Below are positions 1-9,600 of a DNA stretch of 64,000 nt, piece by piece. Position 1 is the stretch's first letter, and each line of letters begins with the position of its first letter. Source of the DNA: Candidatus Photodesmus katoptron Akat1 (GTDB lineage: Bacteria; Pseudomonadota; Gammaproteobacteria; Enterobacterales; Vibrionaceae); contig NZ_AMSD01000002.1 of assembly GCF_000478685.1 (NCBI RefSeq), positions 186,001 to 250,000 of the forward strand, in the 5' to 3' direction. A model generated the notes under the pieces. The model did no database searches. It saw nothing but the letters and a program-made list of their open reading frames with translations, and had not been told where the DNA came from. A program made the translations under genes and the position numbers.

Positions 1-101
1 TCATCGCATAATTGCGGTAGCAGTTCCTTTTTTAGGCTACGTAATTCTCTGGGTGTATTTGCTAGAGATAATATTGGATATTTAGAAATATCGAGAGTCA
101 T
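1..101 (-). CDS. dxs: 1-deoxy-D-xylulose-5-phosphate synthase, N-terminal fragment (cut by window edge)
   Basis: Only the first 33 codons are in the window, reading from an ATG at 101-99 off the left edge. The peptide starts [17 protein letters not shown] and continues with an [16 protein letters not shown] segment, the usual opening of gammaproteobacterial DXS. DXS condenses pyruvate and glyceraldehyde 3-phosphate in the first step of the MEP isoprenoid pathway and also feeds thiamine and pyridoxal synthesis. It lies 23 bases downstream of ispA on the same strand, matching the common xseB-ispA-dxs operon. The catalytic domains lie outside the window, so whether the gene is intact cannot be judged. 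Confidence 0.85.
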   Translation of the reverse strand, partial: MTLDISKYPILSLANTPRELRSLKKELLPQLCD

Positions 102-124
102 ATGTGTGAGCTTGTTCTGATTAA

Positions 125-1009
125 TTAATTTTTTCGTTTAACAAGGTATTTTGCAAATTCTTCAAGTGGTTTTGTATTATATGGAATGGTTTGTAGAGCT
201 TGGATTGCTTCATTTAATAGAGTTTTAGATTTATTAATAGCACCATTGAGACCAAGTAATGCAGGGTAGGTGCTTTTTTTTCGTTCCTGATCAGAACCTT
301 GTGGTTTCCCTAAGATTTCTGTATTGCTAGTAATATCTAAAATATCATCTTGTATTTGAAAAGCAAGGCCAATTGCATCAGCATATTTATTAAGTTGAGG
401 CATGATGCTAATGCCTTTATCTCCAGCAGATAAAGCACCTAATTGAATCGCGCATTTAATAAGTGCACCTGTTTTGTTTCGATGAATGTTTTCTAATTCC
501 TTTAAAGATAACATTTGTTCTGCAGCTTCCAGATCGAGAAATTGTCCCATGCACATTCCATACGCTCCAGATGCTCGAGCAAGTATTTGAATCATTGTGA
601 TTCGATTAGATTCAGCTTTTTTTGAAAGTTTTCCTTCTGAAAGAATAGTGAAAGCTAAGGTATGCAAAGCATCACCAGTTAGTATTGCCATAGCTTCATT
701 AAACCTAATATGACAAGTTGGTTGTCCACGGCGTAGTTTGTCATTATCCATTGAAGGAAGGTCATCATGAATTAAAGAATAAGCGTGTATACATTCTATT
801 GCCGATGCTGGAGTATCTAACTGTTCCAAAGAGCAGTTTAAAACTTTACCAGTAATATAAACTAAGATTGGTCGAATGCATTTTCCACCCATTAATCCAT
901 AATTCATCGCATCAGTCAAAGTTTGATGTTTATGAGATATGTAGTTTTGCAACCATACATTAAGTTGAGAATGATTTCGTTTTTGATAAAATTTTAATGC
1001 CTTAATCAT
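125..1009 (-). CDS. ispA: (2E,6E)-farnesyl diphosphate synthase
   Basis: Cytosolic prenyltransferase that adds isopentenyl diphosphate to dimethylallyl and geranyl diphosphate to make farnesyl diphosphate, the precursor of undecaprenyl phosphate and the quinone side chain. Both aspartate-rich Mg-binding motifs are present: DDLPSMDND near residues 82-90 and DDILD near 221-225. GGKCIRP near residue 42 is the substrate-binding GKxxRP region. A GTG 12 bases upstream (1021) is in frame, but the ATG at 1009 gives the MIKAL start typical of Vibrio and only an 8-base overlap with the end of xseB, so I chose it. Length (294 aa) is normal. Probably co-transcribed with xseB and dxs. Confidence 0.93.
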   Translation of the reverse strand: MIKALKFYQKRNHSQLNVWLQNYISHKHQTLTDAMNYGLMGGKCIRPILVYITGKVLNCSLEQLDTPASAIECIHAYSLIHDDLPSMDNDKLRRGQPTCHIRFNEAMAILTGDALHTLAFTILSEGKLSKKAESNRITMIQILARASGAYGMCMGQFLDLEAAEQMLSLKELENIHRNKTGALIKCAIQLGALSAGDKGISIMPQLNKYADAIGLAFQIQDDILDITSNTEILGKPQGSDQERKKSTYPALLGLNGAINKSKTLLNEAIQALQTIPYNTKPLEEFAKYLVKRKN

Positions 1010-1271
1010 GATTAAGTTCACTATCTGAAGATTTTTCTAAGCAAACATCAAATTTACTTAATTTTAAATCATCATTTTTTAGTAAGATATTGATACGTTG
1101 TTCTGCATTAGCTAGTTTTTTTTGACTTGCACGTATTAAAGAAATTCCATTTTCAAATTTTTTTAAGGCTTCATCTAGGGTTAGATTACCATCTTCAAGT
1201 TGGCTTACTAAAATGTTGAGTTCTTCAATCATTTCTTCAAAAGACATGTTTTCTCGTATTGTATTTGTCAT
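1002..1271 (-). CDS. xseB: Exodeoxyribonuclease VII small subunit
   Basis: Small, acidic, helical protein of 89 aa. It carries the family core MSFEEMIEELNILVSQLE followed by a GNLTLDEALKKFENG helix, typical of XseB. Several small subunits bind the large subunit XseA to form exonuclease VII, which degrades single-stranded DNA into oligonucleotides. XseA is not in this window. The gene heads the minus-strand xseB-ispA-dxs group and its last bases overlap the ispA start, suggesting translational coupling. The ATG at 1271 gives a seven-residue extension (MTNTIRE) before the conserved core; the later Met at residue 9 is a possible alternative. Confidence 0.92.
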   Translation of the reverse strand: MTNTIRENMSFEEMIEELNILVSQLEDGNLTLDEALKKFENGISLIRASQKKLANAEQRINILLKNDDLKLSKFDVCLEKSSDSELNHD

Positions 1272-1538
1272 AATTCACATATATTTAATCTAAGTAGGTA
1301 AAAGTTACCTTAGGGATTTGTTTTGGTCAAATTTAACTTAAATAAATTTTCTTAGTTAATTTCACATTATGATATTACTATCTAAGATTGAATAGAATAA
1401 TTATGAAGTTTAAAATAAGTTATAAAAATTGTCTTTTCTTAATATAGAAAAAAATCAGTTTAACTAAAGTTTTTATAAATAAATAAATTTTTAGTTAATT
1501 TTTATGTATATTTAAGTTTTTTTAGCAAGAGGTGTTTT
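1272..1538. other. Divergent intergenic region between xseB and pomA
   Basis: Very AT-rich stretch that must hold the promoters for xseB-ispA-dxs and pomA-pomB. A 9-base inverted repeat (TTAACTAAA at 1460-1468, TTTAGTTAA at 1490-1498) lies about 40 bases before pomA, and TTAGTTAATTT occurs at both about 1352 and about 1491. In sequence this poor in G and C such repeats can arise by chance. I see no convincing sigma54 or sigma28 element and no short gene. Confidence 0.4.
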
Positions 1539-2306
1539 GTGGATTTAGCGACGTTAATAGGGCTCGTTGGTTCTATTGCTTCCGTTGTAATCGCGATGAT
1601 TCTTGGTGGCAGTATTATGATGTTTCTTGATGTTACGTCGATTTTAATTGTTATGGTTGGTTCAACTTTTGTTGTATTAATGAAATTTACTATAAGACAA
1701 TTTTTAGCTGCAGCTAAAAAATTGCTGGTAAAAGCATTCATATTTAAGCTAGATGAACCAGAAGATTTAATTGTTAAAATAGTAGAAATGGCAAATGCAG
1801 CACGTAGAGGTGGTTTTCTAGCATTAGAAAGTATTGAAATCAAGGATAGTTTTATGAAAAAAGGCATCGATTTATTGGTTGATGGTTATGATTCTGATGT
1901 GGTTAAATTAACCTTAAAGAAGGACATTGCTTTAACTGATGAACGTCATGAGAAAGGTTCAGCTGTATTTCGTGCTTTTGGTGATGTTGCACCCGCTATG
2001 GGAATGATTGGTACTTTAGTTGGTTTAGTTGCCATGCTTTCAAATATGGATGATCCAAAGGCTATTGGTCCTGCTATGGCAATAGCTCTTTTAACTACCC
2101 TTTATGGCGCTATTTTATCTAATATGGTTTTTCTTCCAATTGCAGATAAACTTTCTCTTCGTCGCGAACAAGGAAGATTAAATCGTTGTTTAGTTATGGA
2201 TGGTGTATTGGCTATTCAAGATGGTCACAATCCTCGTGTTATAGATAGTTATTTAAAAAATTATCTGAATGAAAGCAAGCGATTTTTTGATTTAGATAAT
2301 GAATAG
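1539..2306 (+). CDS. pomA: Flagellar motor stator protein PomA (Na+-driven)
   Basis: Inner-membrane stator subunit of the sodium-driven polar flagellar motor; with PomB it forms the ion channel that turns the rotor. The 255-residue protein matches PomA throughout: an N-terminal hairpin (DLATLIGLVG, then LGGSIMMFLDVTSILIV), a charged cytoplasmic loop (DERHEKGSAVFRAFGDVAP), and two C-terminal membrane segments around MGMIGTLVGLVAMLSNM and AIALLTTLYGAILSNM. It starts at GTG (1539), six bases after AAGAGG (1527-1532), and the encoded DLAT is the standard PomA beginning. The stop overlaps pomB by 8 bases. Intact stators suggest that motility is still selected. Confidence 0.96.
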   Translation: MDLATLIGLVGSIASVVIAMILGGSIMMFLDVTSILIVMVGSTFVVLMKFTIRQFLAAAKKLLVKAFIFKLDEPEDLIVKIVEMANAARRGGFLALESIEIKDSFMKKGIDLLVDGYDSDVVKLTLKKDIALTDERHEKGSAVFRAFGDVAPAMGMIGTLVGLVAMLSNMDDPKAIGPAMAIALLTTLYGAILSNMVFLPIADKLSLRREQGRLNRCLVMDGVLAIQDGHNPRVIDSYLKNYLNESKRFFDLDNE

Positions 2307-3165
2307 CAAACTAGATAACAATAAAAAATCTAACACTTCTGCCGGGTTACCGTTATGGATGGCTACATTTGCTGATTTGATGTCATTACTCATGTGTTTT
2401 TTTGTATTGCTATTATCTTTTTCTGAAATGGATGTTTTAAAATTCAAGCAAATATCGGGTTCAATGAAATTTGCTTTTGGGATACAAAAAGGAACAGATC
2501 TAGAGCTACTTCCAAAAGGAAGTAGTATTATTGCCCAGGATTTTTTACCTAGCCAAATGAATCCTACACCAATTGAGACAATTATGCAAGAAGCTATCAA
2601 TATTAGTAATAAAGAGATTGATTCTAAAAATGATGGAATTAAATCTAAACTATCTATAGATAAATATAGACAGTCTGAAATTTTTTCTAAAAAAATTGAA
2701 AAAAGTCTAAAAATGGCATTACGCATGGAGCTTTCAAAAAGTATTATTGAGATTGAAAATTTAGGACAACAGATTGTCATTCGAATTCAAGAAAAAGGTG
2801 TTTTTCCTGAAGAATCTGCTTTTTTACAACCTCAATTTAAACCATTAATTCGTCGTATTGCTAATCTTGTGAAAGATATTCCTGGAATTGTACGTATTTC
2901 AGGTCACACAGATAATCAGCCTTTAGATTCTGAACTATATCGTTCAAATTGGGACCTATCTTCACAACGTGCAGTATCTGTTGCTCATGATATGGAGAAA
3001 GTACCAGGTTTTTCTCACCAGAGGATTAGAGTTGTAGGAATGGCAGATACTAATCCTTTAGGTCCTAACGATACTGAGTGGCAACGTGCAAGAAATAGGA
3101 GAGTTGAAATTGCTATTCTTCAAGGTGAACCTACCTATAGCGAAGAGATTTCATTGTTTCCTTAA
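2299..3165 (+). CDS. pomB: Flagellar motor stator protein PomB (Na+-driven)
   Basis: MotB-family stator subunit that binds peptidoglycan and carries the Na+-binding aspartate. A single membrane segment (LPLWMATFADLMSLLMCF, residues 17-34) contains Asp26, which corresponds to the ion-binding residue. The plug and linker are shorter than I recall for free-living Vibrio, and the C-terminal half is an OmpA-like domain (VRISGHTDNQPLDSELYRSNW, then QRARNRRVEI). The ATG overlaps the pomA stop by 8 bases, indicating translational coupling. At 288 aa it is a little short of the usual 310-320, mostly because the low-complexity linker after residue 80 is reduced. Confidence 0.96.
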   Translation: MNSKLDNNKKSNTSAGLPLWMATFADLMSLLMCFFVLLLSFSEMDVLKFKQISGSMKFAFGIQKGTDLELLPKGSSIIAQDFLPSQMNPTPIETIMQEAINISNKEIDSKNDGIKSKLSIDKYRQSEIFSKKIEKSLKMALRMELSKSIIEIENLGQQIVIRIQEKGVFPEESAFLQPQFKPLIRRIANLVKDIPGIVRISGHTDNQPLDSELYRSNWDLSSQRAVSVAHDMEKVPGFSHQRIRVVGMADTNPLGPNDTEWQRARNRRVEIAILQGEPTYSEEISLFP

Positions 3166-3251
3166 TAAGGTTCTTGTTAAAATAGTATAAAATATTGTAG
3201 TATCCTTAGTTTTATTTTCTGTATATAACCTTTTTATTTTAAAATGAAAGA

Positions 3252-4700
3252 ATGAAGTTTATTGTTAAGATTCATCCAGAAATTTTTGTTAAGAGTTCTT
3301 CGGTTCGTAAGCGATTTGTAAAAATTTTAACTTGTAATATTCGTATTATTGTTCAGCGTCAGACAGAATATGTTAAGGTTTTCAATTGCCGAGATCATAT
3401 AGAGGTAACGTTAAAAAGCAATTTTGATTTTGAAGAAGTACTTAATATTCTAAAAAATACACCAGGTATTCATCATATATTACAAGTTCAGCAATCATAT
3501 TTTACTGATATGCATGATATTTCTACTCAAGTATTAAAGTTGCATCGTTCAAATATGGAGAATAAAACTTTTTCTGTTCGTGTTAAACGTCATGGGAAAC
3601 ATGAATTTACTTCAGTAGAATTAGAACGTTATATAGGTTGTTTTTTAAATGAATCAATTCAAAGTGCTTCTGTTAGGTTAGTTAAACCAGATTTAACGAT
3701 AAGTATTGAAATTTTTAATAATAAATTAAATCAAATTATTACTCGTATTCGAGGTTTAGGTGGTTTTCCTTTAGGTACTCAAGAGGATGTACTTAGCCTT
3801 ATTTCTGGTGGTTTTGATTCTGCTGTATCTAGCTACTTACATATTAAACGTGGTTCTAAAACACATTATTGTTTTTTTAACTTAGATGGTTCTATTCATG
3901 AAATTATGGTAAGAAAAATTTCTTATTTTCTTTGGAAAAAATATGGTTCATCAGCTAAAGTAAATTTTTTTTCAGTAAATTTTGTACCTGTAGTAACCGA
4001 AATTCTTAAAAAAATTGATAATAGTTATATGAGTGTTATTTTGAAGCGAATGTTTATTCGTGCTGGTGCTATCTTAGCAGAACGATATGGAATTCAAGCA
4101 TTGATAACTGGTGAATCTCTTGGTCAAGTATCTAGCCAAACCTTAACAAATTTACGTTGTATTGATAGTGTGACTGATACTTTAATTCTTCGTCCACTTA
4201 TCAATTGGGATAAAGAAGATATTATTAAGCTTGCAAGAGATATTGGTACTGAAGTTTTTTCTAAATCTGTTCCAGAGTTTTGCGGAGTTATTTCAAAAAA
4301 ACCTACAGTTAAAGCTATAAAAAAGAAGGTAGAAATTGAAGAATCAAAATTTGATTTTTCGATTCTTGAACAAGTAACCTTGGATGTTCAGGTTACCAAC
4401 ATACGTAATATTATATCAAAAAACTTTCAAGTTTTTCCAAGAATCAATCAAGTTAAGGTAGCTGAAATAGATTCAATTATATTAGATATTCGCAGTCCTG
4501 ATGATAAAAGCAAAAAGCCATTAGTAATGGATAATGTTGAAGTAAGGCATATGCCATTTTTTCGTTTAATAAATCAGTTTAAAAATTTAGATCAAGACAA
4601 GGTGTATTTACTTTATTGCGAACATGGTATAATGAGTTTATATCAAGCTATAAATTTACAGAATTGTGGCTTTAATAATGTAAAAATTTATCGTCCTTAA
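3252..4700 (+). CDS. thiI: tRNA 4-thiouridine synthase / thiamine sulfurtransferase ThiI
   Basis: Transfers sulfur from IscS persulfide to U8 of tRNA (s4U) and to ThiS for thiazole synthesis. Domain order: NFLD/THUMP in residues 1-165, an adenylating PP-loop with SGGFDS at 185-190, and a C-terminal rhodanese domain. Cys344 (PEFCGVIS) and Cys456 (LYCEHGIMS) sit at the positions of the catalytic disulfide pair known for E. coli ThiI, so both activities look intact. Length (482 aa) is normal. It follows pomB on the same strand after 86 bases, a Vibrio-like neighbourhood, and ends convergent with gmhB. Confidence 0.96.
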   Translation: MKFIVKIHPEIFVKSSSVRKRFVKILTCNIRIIVQRQTEYVKVFNCRDHIEVTLKSNFDFEEVLNILKNTPGIHHILQVQQSYFTDMHDISTQVLKLHRSNMENKTFSVRVKRHGKHEFTSVELERYIGCFLNESIQSASVRLVKPDLTISIEIFNNKLNQIITRIRGLGGFPLGTQEDVLSLISGGFDSAVSSYLHIKRGSKTHYCFFNLDGSIHEIMVRKISYFLWKKYGSSAKVNFFSVNFVPVVTEILKKIDNSYMSVILKRMFIRAGAILAERYGIQALITGESLGQVSSQTLTNLRCIDSVTDTLILRPLINWDKEDIIKLARDIGTEVFSKSVPEFCGVISKKPTVKAIKKKVEIEESKFDFSILEQVTLDVQVTNIRNIISKNFQVFPRINQVKVAEIDSIILDIRSPDDKSKKPLVMDNVEVRHMPFFRLINQFKNLDQDKVYLLYCEHGIMSLYQAINLQNCGFNNVKIYRP

Positions 4701-4713
4701 TTTTATATTTTTT

Positions 4714-4762
4714 CAATCAAAAGATGCTAGATTATTTTCAATATAACTAATTATGTTGATTG
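4714..4762. terminator. Possible bidirectional terminator between thiI and gmhB
   Basis: Seven-base arms CAATCAA (4714-4720) and TTGATTG (4756-4762) flank a long AT-rich loop. A T-run follows on the plus strand, and TTTTTT precedes the left arm, which becomes A-rich on the other strand. The position between two convergent genes is right, but the arm overlaps the gmhB stop, the stem is weak and the loop is long, so this is only a candidate. Confidence 0.25.
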
Positions 4763-5320
4763 TTTTTTATTACTTATCAAATACTCAGGGACGTTTTTTA
4801 TGCTATCTAGTACTTTGGTAGATAGTATTTCTCCTTTTTTAGTCAATGGATTTCCTGTACGGACTAGAATTTTTGTTCCTACATTAGCTCTGTTTGCTGC
4901 TATCATATCTTCAACCTTATCACCCACCATAACTGAATTTTTCATATCAATATTTAGATAGTCACGAGCTTTTATAAGCATACCAGGTTTTGGTTTTCTA
5001 CAATTACATTGTGTTAAATATTTTCCGAGACCCAATGTTGGATGATGTGGGCAATAATAAATTCCAGTAAACTCTACCTTATGTTTAAGGAAACTTCTAT
5101 ACATCCAAGTAGTTAGTGATAAAAAATCTTTTTTAGTAAAAAGTCCGCGGGCAATACCAGATTGGTTAGTAATTAACACAAGTATGTAGCCCATACATTG
5201 CAATTGTCTAGTTGCCTCAAATACATTATCAATAAAATCAAAATTGGATTTGTTATATACATATCCATAGTCTACGTTAAGGACACCATCACGATCTAAA
5301 AATACCGCTGGTTTAGACAA
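4751..5320 (-). CDS. gmhB: D-glycero-beta-D-manno-heptose 1,7-bisphosphate 7-phosphatase
   Basis: HAD-superfamily phosphatase that removes the C7 phosphate of heptose bisphosphate during ADP-heptose synthesis for the LPS inner core. HAD motif I is FLDRDGVLNVD (nucleophile Asp9, acid/base Asp11). Motif II is ITNQSGIARG, and the structural zinc loop is present (Cys90, His92, Cys105 and Cys107 in CPHHP...CNCRKPKPGM). Motif IV is MVGDKVEDM. The 189-residue length is typical. A working copy suggests the cell still makes heptose-containing LPS. The gene is single, with an operator-like palindrome in its upstream region. Confidence 0.95.
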   Translation of the reverse strand: MSKPAVFLDRDGVLNVDYGYVYNKSNFDFIDNVFEATRQLQCMGYILVLITNQSGIARGLFTKKDFLSLTTWMYRSFLKHKVEFTGIYYCPHHPTLGLGKYLTQCNCRKPKPGMLIKARDYLNIDMKNSVMVGDKVEDMIAANRANVGTKILVRTGNPLTKKGEILSTKVLDSIKNVPEYLISNKKQST

Positions 5321-5644
5321 AGCTCCTCCTATGAAATTTTCAACTAAAAATTTTAAAATCCATGAGATTTATTTCAAGCATTTAAAAATTTTAATAAAAG
5401 TCAAAGTCAATCTTGTGCTTTTTGTTATAGTATGCATTACTATAACATGAAGTAGTGAAAATATTTCGATAGACATCACTACATTGATTGTAGACTAAAA
5501 AATGATGAACTAATCGGTCTGGATTTGTTTTTTTGTCGCAATCTATTGTATGTATACTGCCTATCTATAATAAATACTAATGCTTTTTTTTGATTTTAAT
5601 TTAGCTTGTTTGATTCATAGAATTCGCTATGGTAGATAATTGCC
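5321..5644. other. Divergent intergenic region between gmhB and the RND operon
   Basis: 324 bases without a readable gene. It contains the inverted repeat listed separately at 5423-5447 and several AT-rich hexamers that could serve as -10 boxes (for example TATACT near 5557 and TATAAT near 5567). None has a well-spaced -35 partner that I would defend. Confidence 0.4.
5423..5447. promoter_or_regulatory. Operator-like inverted repeat upstream of the RND efflux operon
   Basis: Perfect 10-base arms TGTTATAGTA (5423-5432) and TACTATAACA (5438-5447) are separated by TGCAT, 25 bases in all. The size and spacing suit a dimeric repressor such as a TetR- or MarR-family protein, and it lies between gmhB and an efflux operon, where such control is common. 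It is about 200 bases before the adaptor start, so a leader or a distal promoter must be assumed. No regulator gene is adjacent. Which gene it controls is unknown. Confidence 0.35.
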
Positions 5645-6667
5645 ATGATTAAAAAAATCATTACATTTCTAGTTTTCTACATTTTAGTTTTGACTGTTCA
5701 TGCGAAAAAAAGTCTTGACGATTTTCAACGTATCACAGTGGTTACAGGACAGGTTCAAGTTAATGAGATTCCTCAGTCCCTTTCTTTATATGGTAAACTT
5801 AAATCTAATGAATCTGTTTTGATATCTTCTGAAATCACAGGTAAAGTCGATGAAATTGCAATTAAAGAAAATCAAGTAGTTAAGCAGGGGCAATTGCTCT
5901 TTCGGTTAGATGATTCAAAAATTCAGGAATCGATACGAGAGGCTAAAGTTCATTTTAAGAATCAAAATCGTATTCTTAAAGAGTTCAAGCAGCTCTTACA
6001 AAAAGGAGCAATAACTAAAACCAAAGTAGACTATCAGAAAGCTAATGTTGAAATAGCTAAATCTCGTTTAGCTGCCCATGAAGTTTCTTTAAAGCAGTTT
6101 CATATTATTGCTCCTTTTTCTGGAACTATAGGTTTGGTAGATTTAAATCGAGGTGAATTAGTTCGTGTCGGTGATAAATTATTTACTTTAGATAATCTTT
6201 CAATAATGCAACTTGATGTACAAGTCCCAGAAATTTATTTATCTATGATTAATGTTGGTATGGAAGTAATAGCAAATACTAACGCCTGGAAAAGCGAGCA
6301 GTTTGTTGGGAAAGTAACTGCCATCGATTCTCATATTGATAAAGATACATTGACTTTAACAGTTCGAATTCATTTTGAAAATAATTTTATGAAACTAAAA
6401 CCTGGTATGTTAATGTCAGTTAATATGCTTTTCTCTCCAATAAAAGCATTGGTTATTCCTGTTGAAGCTATTGAATATTCAGGAACTAAACGTTTTGTTT
6501 ATATAGTTGACAAAAATTCTAAGGCCATTCGTACAGAAGTGGTTTTAGGTTCTCATGTTGGTAATAATTCAATTTTGATTAAACAAGGTTTGCAAATTGG
6601 TCAAAAAATTATTGTTCAAGGTATTGTTAAAGTACGTGATGGAATGATCATTCATGAACTTAACTAA
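5645..6667 (+). CDS. RND efflux periplasmic adaptor (membrane fusion protein)
   Basis: Periplasmic adaptor that links an inner-membrane RND pump to an outer-membrane channel. Residues 1-21 form a signal peptide (hydrophobic FLVFYILVLTVHA) with cleavage expected after HA. The biotinyl-lipoyl half-motifs appear as SEITGKVDEIAIKENQVVKQGQ near residue 60 and IIAPFSGTIGLVDLNRGELV near 157, flanking a helical hairpin. A beta-barrel follows (LKPGMLMSVNML). The length (340 aa) fits the HlyD/AcrA-like class and there is no lipobox. The pump gene follows after 29 bases, so they form one operon. The substrate cannot be told from sequence; no outer-membrane partner is encoded here. Confidence 0.92.
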   Translation: MIKKIITFLVFYILVLTVHAKKSLDDFQRITVVTGQVQVNEIPQSLSLYGKLKSNESVLISSEITGKVDEIAIKENQVVKQGQLLFRLDDSKIQESIREAKVHFKNQNRILKEFKQLLQKGAITKTKVDYQKANVEIAKSRLAAHEVSLKQFHIIAPFSGTIGLVDLNRGELVRVGDKLFTLDNLSIMQLDVQVPEIYLSMINVGMEVIANTNAWKSEQFVGKVTAIDSHIDKDTLTLTVRIHFENNFMKLKPGMLMSVNMLFSPIKALVIPVEAIEYSGTKRFVYIVDKNSKAIRTEVVLGSHVGNNSILIKQGLQIGQKIIVQGIVKVRDGMIIHELN

Positions 6668-6696
6668 GACGTACTAGAGAAAAAGGAAGTTAATTA

Positions 6697-9600
6697 ATGT
6701 GGTTATCCGATGTATCGATTAAACGACCTGTGATAGCCATTGTACTTAGCTTATTGCTTGTTTTATTTGGAATCGTTTCTTTCTTAAAACTTCCTGTGCG
6801 TGAGATGCCTGATATTAATACTTTATCAGTAACTATTAATACTCATTATAAAGGGGCGTCAGCAAGCATTATTGAGAATCAAATTACCTCTATAATAGAA
6901 AAGCATTTATCAAATATTAGCGGTATTGATGAAATCACTTCTTCAACTAGAAGAGGTTTTTCTCGTATTTTAATTAAGTTTCGCTCCGACTCTAATACGA
7001 ATATTATTATAAATGATATTCGTGATCGTCTAGCTAGTGTTCGACCTTTATTGCCTGATAAAGCTAATGATCCAATTCTTATTAAAGATGAAGGATTAGC
7101 TGAAGCTTCTTTATACATTAATTTAAGTTCATCTATAATGGACAGGTTTTTATTGACTGATTATGTAAATAGGGTCTTAATAGATCGGTTTAATTTAATC
7201 TCTGGGGTAAGTTCTGTTCATGTTTTTGGTGGCCTTCAAAAAGTAATGTATGTAAAACTCATACCAGATCTAATGGCTGCTCGAGGAGTTAGAACAGTTG
7301 ATGTTATAAATTCATTAAAAAATGAGAATATTGAACATTCGGCAGGTCAAATTAGCAATGATGCTATTACGATGTCAGTGCGTGTTGCGCGATCATATAA
7401 TCATGTTAAAGATTTTAATTATTTAATTGTGAAATATGCTCATAATAATATTCCTATTTATTTGAAAGATGTAGCTGATGTATACATTGGTAATAAAAAT
7501 GAAAATTCAAGCTTTAAAAGTGATGGTGCTGTTAACGTTAGCATGGCCATTATAACACAATCTGATGCTAATCCACTTGAAGTGTCTTATTTAATAAAGG
7601 ACGAACTAAAAAAAATTCAGAAATTTTTACCGGATGGAACTCGTTTAGATATTGATTATGATGCAACACTGTTTATTAAACGTTCTATTGATGAAGTATA
7701 TACTACATTATTTATTACTATCGCTTTAGTTATCTTTGTTTTATATATTTTTATAGGTCAGTTAGGTGTAACTTTTATTCCAGCATTGACAGTGCCTATA
7801 TCTCTAATATCTTCGTTTATAGTTGCTAATTATTTTGGGTTTTCTATTAATCTTTTCACATTAATGGCACTTATTTTATCCATTGGTCTTGTTGTAGATG
7901 ACGCTATTGTAGTGCTAGAAAATATTTTTCACCATCTTGAGCAGGGTAAATCAGCTTTAGTTGCTGCATATAGAGGCGTAAAAGAAGTTAGTTTCGCAGT
8001 TATTGCAACGACATTAATATTAGTTATGGTATTTTTACCAATCTCTTTTATGGATGGGATAGTAGGATTATTTTTTAAAGAATTTTCTGTTTTTTTAGCC
8101 ATGTCAGTAATATTTTCTTCTTTTGTTGCACTGACTCTAACACCAGTATTAAGCAGTAAACTTTTAAAACCAGGTGTATACAGCGAAATTAATACATTGA
8201 CTAGCTTTATAATGCACAAATTTTCCAAGTTAGAATTCTATTATCGTAATCTTTTAAAATACATTTTAAAGCGGAAATGGATAGGACCGTTTTCAATTAT
8301 ATCATGTATATGTGCTAGCTTTTTATTGAGTATTAAATTGCCATCAGAATTATTGCCAGTAGAGGATCGTGGTGTAATTTTAGCTTTTGTTAGGGGGAGT
8401 GATTCTAGTAGTTATCATCGGATATCTTCAAGTATGAATCTTATTGAAGATCGTCTAATGCCTATGCTTGATCAAGATTTTTTGAAGTCGTTTAGTATTC
8501 AATCTCCGGCATTTTCAGGGCTTCATGGTGATCAGACTGGTTTTATAATTATGATCCTGAAAGATTGGGATAAAAGGATTCTCACTGTTCATCAAGCATT
8601 AGATAAAGTTCGTCAGGCATTTATAGATATTCCTGATGTAAAAATTTCCTCTTTTATACCAAGTTTTTCAAGTGGTTTAACTAAGCCTATTCAGTTTATT
8701 CTATCAGGTTCTGACTATGTAGAGTTACAAGAATTAGCAAATATTTTAAAATATCAGGCTGAAATTTCTCCATTTATGGAAGGGGTAGACATTGATTATT
8801 CAGAGAAAACACCAGAATTAGTTATCACTGTTGATAAGAAAAGTGTATCGGCACTTGGGATTAATGTTTCTGATATTTTTCATGTATTAGAAGTTATGCT
8901 TAATGGTATCAGCGAGACAACTTTCATAGAACGAGGTGAAGAGTATGATGTATATCTTCGTGGAGATGACAGTAGTTTTAATAACGTTATGGATCTAAGC
9001 AAAATATATATTCCTACTGCTTCAGGTAAATTGGTAGTTTTAAATACTATAGCTAATATTGAAGAAATGACTTCTTCTAATCGCTTATCTCACTATAATA
9101 GGAAAAAATCAATTACTTTAACAGCTAATATTTCGAATGGTCATACTCTTGGACAAGCTCTAAATTTTTTAGAAAAAAAAGCTATTCAGATAATACCGAG
9201 TGATATTTCAATAAATTATTCTGGTGAATCTAAAGAATATAAAGAGAATAGATCAAATATCTTAATCATATTTATTTTATCTTTATTTGTTGCTTACTTA
9301 GTTCTCGCAGCTCAATTTGAAAGTTTCATTAATCCCCTAGTTATAATTTTTACTGTTCCTATAGGAGGATTTGGTGGTCTATTAGGTTTGTTTTTAACAA
9401 ATCAAGGTCTAAATATTTATAGCCAGATTGGTATGATTATGCTCATTGGTATGGTAACTAAAAATGGGATTTTAATTGTTGAGTTTGCTAATCAACTTCG
9501 TGATTCTGGTTTATCCTTTGAAAAAGCTATTCTTAATGCCTCTGAAAGAAGATTACGCCCAATTTTAATGACTTCATTTACAACCATCATTGCTTCAATG

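Noticed and set aside
1460-1498. Inverted repeat before pomA as a specific operator
   Set aside because: Nine-base A/T arms are expected by chance in this composition and no other copy or regulator supports it.
1502-2780. Open frames on the minus strand inside pomA and pomB
   Set aside because: They are antisense to well-matched stator genes and show no domain signature; AT-rich coding sequence often leaves the opposite strand open.
5533-5575. Sigma70 promoter for the RND operon (TTGTCG with TATACT or TATAAT)
   Set aside because: The spacing between the candidate hexamers is about 14, which is too short, and A/T-rich sequence gives many false -10 boxes.
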